In this document: piece by piece, positions 44,472-55,200 of the stretch
Position numbering within the stretch: position 1 is the first letter of the stretch
Layout: every line of letters starts with the position of its first letter
NCBI GenBank assembly: GCA_964035545.1
Contig: OZ037772.1
Coordinates: 2,860,501 to 2,924,500, forward strand
DNA: 64,000 nt
DNA from: Bugula neritina
Taxonomy: Eukaryota > Bryozoa > Gymnolaemata > Cheilostomatida > Bugulidae
Reading direction: 5' to 3'
Made by a program: the position numbers and the translations under genes
Notes under the pieces: generated by a model
What the model saw: only the letters and a program-made list of their open reading frames with translations
What the model was told of the DNA's origin: nothing
Database searches by the model: none

Positions 44472-44977
44472 CAGGGTTGGGGTAATTGTAATTTGTAATT
44501 GTAATTTGTTGTATTTAATTACATTTTTTCAAGTAATTGAATGTAATTTGTGATTGATGTATAAAAATGTAATTGTAATTGTAATTAATTACATATCTAA
44601 TGTAATTGATTTTTACAATTACATCTCAATTACTTCAAACTTTTAAATCTTAAGAAATTCATTCTTTTTTAACATGCCTACTGTTAAATAACAAGTTCAG
44701 GTTAAGTCAATGTAGTATAGTATCAGTGTTGAGAACAAAGGAGGTTCACCACTGTCAAAATTGCCCCTGCTAGTTGGACCCTAGAAGTGAAATTGCATAA
44801 CTTCCATTTGTCCTTTGTGAGAACAAAAGTAATTGTAATTGTAATTAATTGCTCTACAATGTAATTTTGTAATGTAATTAATTACATTTATTTCAACTGT
44901 AATTATAATTGTAATTGACAAATTCTCATGTAACTGTAATTAATTACATTCACATGTAATTGACCCCAACAACCCTG
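44472..44977. mobile_element. hAT-type MITE, complete copy
   Basis: 506 bp with terminal inverted repeats CAGGGTTGGGGTAATT and AATTGACCCCAACAACCCTG. The flanking 8-bp duplication is GGTTATTA/GTTTATTA (44464-44471, 44978-44985). The interior is TAATTGTAATT-rich and has no ORF. The older copy at 31090 has the same left flank, so insertion came before the segmental duplication. Confidence 0.85.
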
Positions 44978-46290
44978 GTTTATTATGGAGCTCATACTTT
45001 TATTGTTCAAGGTCTAGATGTATTCTCGTCCACCATGTTTTTACTAGAAGTAAACTTTAATTCGGTAATAAGTTTAAAATAAATTGATTTTTCCTATTTT
45101 GCTGTTTATTGTTGCCTGAGTATTGTAATGAGAATATTAGCTTCACAATACCAGTGCAGCGATGTGATTGGTTTGACAATATCAATGCAGCGATGTGATT
45201 GGCTTGACAGTATCAGAGTAGTGATGTGATTGGCTACTCTGTTCTGTTCTGCAGGGCCATGCCTACTTGTATTATGTGTTAATCTTGTTTTGCAGTGAAC
45301 AGAAAGGGATAATGGGTCCTAAAAGACACCCAGGATCTTACAGAACTGATGGAGAGGAAGGGTTCACCCGATGTTGATGGCCTGCCTGCTATATCCGGCA
45401 ATCCTGGAGATGCAGGAGAAAGGAGACCACCTGGTTTCTCAGGAGATACCGGACTTTTTGGAGAACCAGGTGATGTTTATGCTCAATTGAGTTTAATCTG
45501 TCAAGTTATGTTGGGATCTTTTTCGTTTTCATTATTTTATGTTTGTTATGTGGAAAAGGGGAAAACTCTATCTCGAAGCATTTTTGTTTTTTCAGAGAGC
45601 TTTGGATTATTTGATTATGGTCTACACAGGGGTGTAGACAAACTAAACTAGACAGGGGTGTAGACAGACTAAACTTACTACGAACTTATAACTACCCTGC
45701 GTCATGCTGTCATGAGGTCTCTATTCTCTCCTATAATTTGACCTTTATTTAGCGAGCAGATTTCAAGTGGGCTATTCTATAGTGACCAGTCACACTGTTT
45801 ATTATAGCAACAGAGAAATCAAGTTGAAAACTAGTTGCACCTGTTGTGATGCTATCACTGGGTGCTTACCGGTAGAGACGGAGTACCTGGACCTGTTGAG
45901 ATAGGATATCAGGGTAAACAAGGAGATCAAGGTCCTGCAGCTAAGAATTCGGAGTTAATCACTATTGTTTGTGTATTTCTATTCTTTTTAGGTATTCTAT
46001 AATATGCTGGGGTTGTCAGATTGATCTAGTGGAGTTACCTCCTCTTAAGTGAAAGATACTTTAATATTATAATTTGCTCATCAATCTGACTGATTAAAGC
46101 TACTGCTGTCAAAAAACAAGATTGTTGCAGTCTAAAAATTAACGCCAGCTATAAACTATACGCAGCAAATCTTTTAGCTTGGAGTAAATTGACCAATCTT
46201 TGATAATCAATTTTAATTTTTTAGCTTTTATAGTATGGATGTTGATGAGTGTTGCTATAGTAACATGTTGGTTTCCTGTATGGATTGTAG

Positions 46291-47093
46291 TTTGAGTATC
46301 AGGCAAAGTTTTCCCGATTCAACTTCCTTCGAATTCACTCTGAGAGAGCAAAGCAAACCCTGACTCACAGGTAATAGTCACTGCTAGCAGCTTATCAAAT
46401 AGTCACTAGTTGCTAGTCACCAGATATTAGTCCTCTACTATGTTGCTAGTCACTTGATAATCTGAACAATCACTGGCTTCTTCTTAAGCTGAGTGAGTTG
46501 TTGGTATGACTGTTCCTTTTGCTGATTGTAGATGTATAAACTCAGTGGCAGTACAAGATGCATGCGAAAGGAAGAATAAGTCAGTCATTTTATATACAGC
46601 TGGTGATAAAGAATACACAGCGACAGATAGCAGGTCCCAATATTCCGTGCTGCAGGATTTTTACAAGGTATCTAAATCTGACCTATATACTGTAAATCTG
46701 ACCTATATAGTGTAAATCTGACCTATAAAGTGTAAATCTGACCTATATAGTGTAAACCTGACCTATATAGCATAAATTCGACCTGCACTTGAACATGATT
46801 GCGATAGTTGCATTTTTTTTATATTGATATACAATATAGCTTGCCTTTGAGGCTTTTTAACAACTACTCATGAGTTCAACCCAAAAGCCACTTTGATTTC
46901 TGTGCAAGTTTAGAGTTTTGAGTTTGCCGTCTGCCATTTTGTAGTATTCCAAATACCATCAGAAGCTCTGACAGTGATTGAGATTGACACCAAGACCCCC
47001 ACCCACTTGCATATTAATGACATTGCTCCTGGTGACATCAGGACCACCCACAAAGAGTTTGGGGTTCAGCTTGGAGAAGTCTGCTTTTCATAG
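46291..47093 (+). CDS. Fibrillar collagen C-propeptide (COLFI-like) exons
   Basis: Three exons: 46291-46370 (FSRFNFLRIHSERAKQTLTH), 46532-46667 (RCINSVAVQDACERKNKS...YSVLQD) and 46945-47093 (ALTVIEIDT, LHINDIAPGDI, EFGVQLGEVCFS, stop TAG 47091-47093). They match the fibrillar collagen C-terminal domain in order: the LRLLS/TYHC-N-S block, the V-L-x-D block and the final FG-x-x-x-G-x-VCF. The domain directs procollagen chain trimerisation in the secretory pathway. Exons 1 and 2 join in phase 2. The 2-3 junction is one base out of phase with the visible AG (46943-46944), and the usual Cys in the V-L-x-D-x-C block is Tyr. The first part of the domain was not found. This supports a real collagen origin, but perhaps a gene in decay. 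Confidence 0.7.
46675..46775 (+). repeat. 20-bp tandem repeat
   Basis: About five copies of GTAAATCTGACCTATATAGT directly after the 46667 donor. Confidence 0.9.
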
Positions 47094-47837
47094 ACTCATA
47101 TCTAACAACAGTTTTATTTGTCTGATTTGTAAGACTGTTCCTGATTAGATAATTAGTGGCCAATCAGAGAATGCAATCAATGTTTGGTTGGCTGAGACCA
47201 GCAGTCTGATTTTTATATAACCTAATTTTAAATGAAAGATTTGATTACTCTAAATAAATTTATCTGAGACTTCCAAGGCAGTGATGGTGATTTTTGTACA
47301 TATAAATTTGAAGGAGTTTAGCTATAGAGTTTATGCTGTTTTTTTAATTATTCCACCATAACCTGAGATTGTGAGTAGTAATTCTAGAATGAGATAGGGA
47401 GGGTGTTATGCCCCTCCCTGTGATTTTATATATTTAGAAATTGTTGTTGATTTAGTAATTCTGTTGGTGCTACATTTTTGAATTAATTTAATCCAATCAT
47501 TTCTTTAATATTGCAAAATATATTTTACCATACAGCACTACACAATTTATTTCTCAGCTTGTAAATTTCACCATCAAAATTATTATAGTACTAAAGTTGG
47601 TCACAGATTTCTGATAAGCTGCAGTTTTCAGATCTGATTATTTATCCTATTCATCCTGAAATGAGACATTGTTAGTTTAAAATGGAATTTTACATATATT
47701 TTAGTTACTTAGTTCCAACTGTGTTGACCATATGAACATTTTAAATTTTACTTTGGCTGCTATGAAGTATATAAGCAAATGGCATTAAGTTATTAATATA
47801 TAATAAGGTTTGCAAAGACTTAATATACCAAGCAACT
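47094..47837. other. Probable collagen 3' UTR and intergenic DNA
   Basis: No frame recognised. AT-rich with several AATAAA-like hexamers near 47250-47260, plausible as the end of the collagen transcript. Confidence 0.45.
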
Positions 47838-48162
47838 GTGACAAGACATGCCAATAACTCCAGCCAATCATACATAGGACTTTGTTCAACTACCTTCAAA
47901 GCCAGACTCAGCAACCATAAAGCCTCTTTCCTACATGCAGATAAAGCCAACAACACACAACTCAGCAGACACATCCGGGATTTAGAACAAAAACAACACG
48001 AAATTCAGCCTAAAATGGATCATTTTAAAAATTTGTAAATCATACTCAAAACCTAATCAACAGATGTAACTTATGTAGCTATGACAAATATGTAATTTTG
48101 AAACAACCGGAGTTATCCACTCTCAACAAACGCAACGAGCGAAGTGTGAGAATTCCATGCTA
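47838..48162 (+). pseudogene. Penelope-like element fragment: GIY-YIG endonuclease domain
   Basis: The frame at 47838-48038 contains SYIGLCSTTFKARLSNHK and TQLSRHIRDLEQ, the GIY-YIG endonuclease segment found at the C-terminus of Penelope-like retroelements (Y-I-G-L-T-x-x-T-F-K-x-R, then T-E-L-S). After a frameshift, the next piece (NRCNLCSYDKYVI...LNKRNE) matches the C-x-L-C and LNKR-x-E end of the same domain. RT is absent and the frame is broken, so it is a dead 5'-truncated copy. Confidence 0.75.
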
Positions 48163-48344
48163 GTGACCTGCCACACACAGTGCGTGTGTTGCGAGTGCAA
48201 AATATTATTAGCAAATGATGTTAGCGTTAAACTTTACTGCTCGCCTACAGACGTTTGTTTTTAAACAGCGTCACCGGGCAAAGTAATTTGGATATTATAA
48301 AAGCGGAAATGTAAAATATATAAAACTGTTTTAATTCAGCTCAG

Positions 48345-48832
48345 TATATTATGTCATACAGCATATTATGTTATACAGTATATTATGTTATACAGTATAT
48401 TATGTTATAGAGTATATACTATGTTATACAGTATACTCTGTTATACAGCATATTATGTTATACAGTATATTATGTTATACAGTATATTATGTTATACAAT
48501 ATATTGTGTTATAATACAGTGTATAATGTTATACAGTATATTACGCTATACAGCATATTATGTTATACAGTATACTATGTTATACAGTATATTATGTTAT
48601 ACAGTATATACTATGTTATACAGTATACTCTGTTATACAGTATAATTATTATGTTATACAGTATACTCTGTTATACAGTATACTATGTTATACAGTATAT
48701 ACTATGTTATACAGTATACTATGTTATACAGTATATTATGCTATACAGTATACTATGTTATACAGTATACTATGTTATACAGTATATTATGTTATACAGT
48801 ATATTATGTTATACAGTATACTGTATACTGTC
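48345..48832 (+). repeat. 17-bp microsatellite-like array
   Basis: About 28 copies of TATGTTATACAGTATAT with small changes, including TATACTA variants. It produces long repetitive open frames in several phases that are not genes. Confidence 0.95.
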
Positions 48833-48949
48833 ATTGAGCTGGTTTACAGTGAAGGATGATTTGCTAAATTTTGTGTTTTTATATAAGATAGGATTCCTTC
48901 AATTAATATGCTAATGGTTAGGAATCAGCAAATAAACTGCCTTGACCTG

Positions 48950-49245
48950 CAAAGTGACCTACAATGTGCAGCTTGTCAAAACCCAAGTCAAACTTAAGCA
49001 AGCTGCAGCACAAATTCACCAGCTTCAGCCATAATATTAATAATTGAACTGCTTTGTGCTTTTTACATGCATAATATAATAATCATAATCTTATTATTAT
49101 AATCAAATATACTAGAACAAATATAGACTTCTATTGTATATTATGCCTATCATTCATAAATTGCACTTTTAGAAAAAGGGGAACTTAATAGTAAACAGTT
49201 ATGGAAGGGGAGATGATATGGCATGAAAAAGGTTTGGAACCACTG
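48950..49245 (-). mobile_element. hAT-type MITE family 2, truncated copy
   Basis: Ends with AAGGTTTGGAACCACTG and its interior matches, in opposite orientation, the MITE at 52777-53288 (shared GCAGTTCAATTATTAATATT). The other end is missing. Confidence 0.7.
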
Positions 49246-52200
49246 AGCTAAACGAACCACCATACCTCTACCATAGCATCACATCCCTCTGCCATCTTGA
49301 TTGCAGCCTGCCAATTAAGAAAATTCAGGATTAACCAGAGATTCAGTGATGTCGCTGAATATGCTAGTACTAAACAGCTCAACTTAAACAAAATAAATAT
49401 ATTTTACATAATGAAAGTACAAACAAAAAGATGCAAGTGCTAGCTGACACTCAAGACTACTGATAAGAGACAAATTTCTTGTAGATATTTTGCTACTATA
49501 GAGGACATTGACGTTATCGGTATATTTGTAATTTGAAAATATACATTCTAAATTAGCTCAATTGAAAAATATGTACACTTCCTGCCCTGGATAATTTTTT
49601 AGATTTCAACCTAAGAGTTGTCTATCTTCGACACAATATAGCGATCGGCTCACTGAATGCAACATTTCTTTCACGTGATTATTATAGAGCTTTGTATCGA
49701 CCTTTGTAGTCGAGTGACGTGTAATAATCCTTCTGCGCGCAGAACTTCCTCGTTATTTTGGTTTTATTGTGCCTCATCTAAGTTACTACTTACTAGTAAT
49801 AAATACTAGTTACCAAGTTTCTTACCAGTTTACAGACTGACACTATTGACTCTCGTGAGGTGAGAACAGTTTGAGTTATCTCATCATTTCTCAAATTAAT
49901 CAGGTACCCGTACTTTAATACTTGCAGTTAGATTTACTATTTTACTTTTAGTTTTAGTATTTACTATTTAAGTATTTTAGTATTTAGTATTTTACTATTT
50001 TAATTCTAGATTTACTTTTACTTTTAGTTTTAGTTTTACTTTTAGCCTTTAGGCTTTAGGTTTAAGTCTAGGCTTATAACTTATATAATATCAATATAGG
50101 ATTAAGCTTAAGACTACGTTATATTTAAATTATAAGTTATATAAATTAAAATTCTTACAGTTAATGTTATAATGTTAATTAAATATAATTGTTTCTCTTT
50201 CAGTCTTTGATTTGAAATTTACAATAGACATAGTAATACCATAGCTCATAGGCATATGATCTATAATTAATTAATTATAATGATTTATCGAGTAATATAA
50301 ATATGAATATCGTATTAATAATACTAAATTTATTATTATTATAAAAAATTTAATCGACTTCAAGTTTAGGTTCAAGTTTTAATACTAAAAAAATTGATCT
50401 ACTAGTAGTAGTACTAGTACTACTACTACTACTATTCATATTGTGCCTCATCTCAGTTACTAGTTACCAAGTGTCCGACCAGTTTACTGACTAACACTAT
50501 TGACTCTCGTGAGGTGAGAGCATTTTGAGTCATCTCATCATTTCTCAAATTAATCAGGTACTTTACTACTTACAGTTTCCGTTAGATTTACTAATTACTT
50601 TGTCTTTTAGACTAAGAGTACTACAATATGACTATGAGTATGACTATGAGTATAGACTATAGTGTATACTATTACTATTAGTATTAGTATTAGTATTAGT
50701 ATTACTATTATAATTTGTATTGTTGTATGAGTAATTAGTATTATCTTCTTTCACTCATTGCACTACATTTACTATAAGTATAAGTATAATTATAACTATA
50801 AACTTAAAGTGTAAGTTACTATATTAATATTACTGCACTACTATAACTGTCAGTATTACTTTTAGCGTTACAGTTGGTCTTACTGCCAGTGCCAGGTCTG
50901 CTACCAACATCATTAAATTTATTTATAATGATAATATTGCCATTGGTGATTATCACACAATATTATTGATTATCGACATAGCTCGACTTTGTTAAGTCAA
51001 TATTTAACAAGTTGGTTTTATAATACTAATACCAATAGGTTTATTATAACCAGTGAGTCGCTTATTTTTACTTTGTGAATTTATGATTGTAGCATTTTCA
51101 TACTTATAATATTTATTGCAAATTTTTGAATTAATGTTACACTTACTCAATTTGAATATCAGAATATCTTACCACTGGCACTAGTCAGTTATTAATTAAT
51201 GACAGTGCATAGTGATCACTGCATGTGAGACATTGTCATACCCTGCACATCCCAATGCACTGCCCTTCTGGATTCATTGTGAATAGCGTATTCGGTTGGC
51301 TTATATTATTTTACTCAGCTTTGATTATACAACTAACACGTACTGCACTGCTCTAATTTATGTAACAATGCTTGCTAGTTGCTGCTATCTTTACCTCTAT
51401 ATTTCTGTCATTCAAAAACTAACATAATTACATAATAGGTACATAATTGGAATTTGACTATTCTATAAATTACTGAGAATATATGGTTAGCCACATTTAT
51501 ATGATGTACTCTTGTTGTAGACATAAAATATGAGGTTAGTGTTAATAAATCATTTGCTAGGTAAGAGTGTAGAATAAATAATTGACTAGAGATGAGTGTA
51601 GAAGCTGCCAACTCATGAAACAACTACACCTGATCTAACAGAAGCACAAACATGTTAAATTAGTTTGTTTCACACCACCATAGTTTCTATTAGATGATTA
51701 GAATAGCAAACTAGCCGTTGATGGCATGTTTCCTGGCTGGTCGAAGGATTAGCCAATGCATCACCAATATTCCAGAGATGTTAAAATAAGTTTTTTAATT
51801 TAGATTATTAAGATAACAAATAATTTTTAACACCCAGCACAAAATATTTTATGAGACTATGTTTTCTCCCACTGCTATGTTTCCCCCTGTTTTGTGTCTT
51901 AGCGTGAGCCCACTCTACATATTAGAAACACTTGATTAGTGATGTTCAATAGAAGTAGAATAATAGTGTTCACTGAAGCACACAACATTGCTTCATATTT
52001 ACTGTATGTGGAGTTTGAGTCACCAGCAAAAACCTATTCAGTGATTACAATGGAAACAATACAGCCTTTGTTAGAGAGTTAAAGCTGTGAGCTCAGCATG
52101 TTGTAGCTGGCTATCATGTATACCAGTGTTATTAACTGCCTTTGTTTAACATTATTTTTCACTTTATTTTGTATGGTTTGTTGTTAATGGTTAAGTCTTT

Positions 52201-52264
52201 GATTTGGAAACCTTCACAGATGTGGTGTGAAATATTATGCTAAGAGTATGTGCATCTTTTACAG
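49246..52264. other. AT-rich intergenic DNA with a 120-140 bp direct repeat
   Basis: No gene recognised. ATTGTGCCTCATC...CAGGTAC occurs at 49766-49907 and again at 50440-50561, sharing GACTCTCGTGAGGTGAGA. TAG/ACT trinucleotide and TATGAGTA runs lie around 50400-50720. Confidence 0.6.
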
Positions 52265-52287
52265 GATTTCCTTATTATATAACCAAG

Positions 52288-55200
52288 ATGGCAGAATCCA
52301 GAGTCGTGAAAAAGAGACTCAACAATTCGTATCGCTGTGGGTACTGCTCGCAGTACTTCAACAAACTTGAAGATCCCAGAACTCTGCCCTGTCTGCATGT
52401 GTACTGCATGAGATGTTTGAAGACTGACATAGGTGGTAGGAAGGATCATATTAGATGTGCTTATTGTAGGTGAGTTACAGTACATAACACAATATATCAT
52501 GTCATAGGCTTGCGTATGATTTTCTCACTATCATCTAGGAGTTGTCTGATCTGTGTCTATGAAAAGCAAACAATACTGTATATTCTATGTGAACTCTGGT
52601 TACTAACTTGTGGAGTGTGTGGATATCTTTTCATCAGGTAGAGAAAGTAACTGTTATGTAGATTGCACCATCAGCTGTCCTCTCTTGTTGATTTGTGGTG
52701 CCGTTGGATGTCATGGGAGTCAGGTTGTCTCCCCATTATATTATTTTGTTCTCGTACAGTACAATACTTGTTAGAGCAGTGGTTCCCAACCTTGTTCATA
52801 CCATTCCCACTTTTATACATGTTTACTATTAAGTCCCCTCCATTTCGTCAATCGGAAATTTTTATGACTGTCATAATGATAATATAGATTACTATGCAAT
52901 ATTTTTCCTATTACATTTGAATATAATATAATTATTTCTGATAATTATATTATGCATGTGTAAAACACAGAGCAGTTCAATTATTAATATTATGGCTGCA
53001 GCTGATGATATTGTACCAGCTTGCTTTCAAACCTTCCACCCCAACCCCTAAACCCCAACCCCAATATTGTAATTAAAAACACATTCATGTAGAAGTAGAC
53101 TGAGATGGCAGAACTGGTTAAATAGATAAGCTAAGATGAATGCTTATAGATATACATGTACATGTAACTTGCAAGAGCTCAAAAGTCTTCAACAAACTGC
53201 TTGAAATTTTCAAAATCGAAATCCAGGCTCCCCCTAAAATGCCCAAATTCCCTCTTATAGGGGGATTCTCCCAGGTTGGGAACCACTGTGTTGAATTGAC
53301 TTGTGTTTACTATCTTCTTTCCTGTGATTAGAAACATGTATGATGTTGTCATGACAACAGAGTTGCTGTGGCACAAAGTACAGTTTACTAGTATGTAGTG
53401 ATTGTGTAGTGAGAGTGGAGTGTCTGGTTATTGTCCCTGGTTATGTGTGATCTGTAAGGAGTAGAATTATATTATTTTAATATAATGTTGAGAGAGGTAC
53501 TTTTATAATGGCAGTTTGCTCAATAGCTTTAGTTCTTATGCGATAGACTCATAGCTCTGGAGTCTAGCAGCTGTTACTATTACCACTAGCTGTTCAAAAT
53601 TCTGCCAACATCCGGGCTGCCAAAGCATAATAGCCATTGACAAGGCCAAGCAGTCACTAGGAAATTATTTGACTAAAGAGCAGGTCTTATGACAATTAGT
53701 AGTCAGTCCCTTAGACAGGAATCAGTGATTCTGTGACCTATTTAGTTAAATCCAATGCTGACCTTTTGATTGATTATTAGATAGCCATCACAATTTTATT
53801 TGGTACAATATAATATTATGGGGTGTCAATCAGTGTCTAATATAGTCTGTGAATTGAGTGTCTCCTTTAGCTTTGATGAGTTGATTACTTCTTCTACCAT
53901 CAGTCAGTTGTATTGAGTGTTACTTTGTATTGAGTCATGAATAGTGTTGAAGATTTGGGCCTATATTATGCCAACCCCCCCCCTCTGACTTAGACTGAGA
54001 CCCAACCTGCTGCACATACATAGTAGTACTACACTGAAGATAGTTAACATGTGTATATATCATATACATATATATATATATATAACATAATTATATATAT
54101 ACATGCATATATCATCCTACTAGTAATGGATTACTAAGTACAAGTTATCCTATGACTCACTCTTCTTATGCTAGCTGCACGAGATAGACAACACTCACAC
54201 GTGACACGAACTCACAGTGCACTAGCTCTTGACACATTGCCAAGGATGATGAAATGACAGTTTCGCGCCACTCCTAGCAGTTAGAGTGGCAGGGAATAGT
54301 TGTAGTATGTTGTAGTATTGGATCCTCAGAATTCACTCCTCAGTAATTAGTTGCATTGCACAAACTTGCAACAATAGTGAATAATTATTGACAATATGGC
54401 CTCCACTTAGTAGTAAACTAGTAATTTATCTATCATTTTACAATACAAGTTACAGTTGAGTCTATTTGTTGAGTAGCAGTTCTTTGTCATGAGTGACTAT
54501 TTTCCAGCATATTAGTACATAATATAGTCAAGTGTGTTTTTGTGATAGCCTGTGGTCTATATAATGAATGTGTGTTGATGAGTGATGAGTATTTATTTGA
54601 GTATTTGTCAAGGACACAGCTGTGTGTGTGGATGGAGTATTTCATTACTTGAGATATACTAAACACAGCTAACACAGATAACATACTGATTGCTATATAT
54701 TGTAGGAAAGATCACTATGACATCACAGATCCCACAACACTACCAGTAGCTCAGCATGGAGACCCCTTAGAATACAAGTCTCCACCCAAACCTGCACCCA
54801 TTCCCTGCGATGTGTGTAAAGGTGGAACACAAGCTGCTGTGTTTTGTCTTGAGAGTCAAAAAAAGTTGTGTCAGCAGCATCAAGAAGTGAGTCTTTCTTA
54901 TATAATTTCTCAAGATTAGTTACTAAACCAGTTCTGGTTTGTATGTAGAATATTATTGAAAAGAAATGTTGAGTCTGTGTGACTTTTTATACTAAACACA
55001 CAGTTTCACAGTGCAGTGAGTCAACTATGACAGACTTGTTGGTGAAAATACAACCAACTAAACTGTTGACCTTTATTATACAGAATCACAGGGAGCTGAT
55101 GGGAGATAGACATCAGTTTATTGACATTGAGGTCTACAGAGCTTCTCCCCAAAGATATACTATCACTGAATGTGAACATCATAAAGAGGAACAGCTGACA

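Larger units (their letters stand above)
42937..45955 (+). pseudogene. Collagen-like gene 2: Cys-rich and collagenous exons
   Basis: Candidate exons: about 42937-43031 (CYKFCTFEAQC), about 43312-43410 (GDEGGCWCTGG), 43683-43826 (KTHQECLPNQIC...ESDSEC), 44179-44338 (collagenous), 45296-45469 (collagenous) and about 45876-45955 (GRDGVPGPV, GYQGKQGDQGP). The two small Cys exons join in phase 1. The third, fourth and fifth are copies of exons in gene 1 (about 30.2-31.9 kb). The 44179 exon starts GFRGDEGK and then loses frame by one base at the codon where gene 1 has TGA. The 45296 exon changes frame after DGEEG, as does its gene 1 copy. With the C-propeptide exons downstream these would form a short fibrillar-type collagen. 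Lesions suggest a decaying gene, unless they are assembly errors in G runs. Confidence 0.55.

Noticed and set aside
48385-48914. Long open frames with MLYSILCYTVYY-type repeats
   Set aside because: They come from the 17-bp tandem repeat, whose length keeps several phases open. There is no start context or domain.
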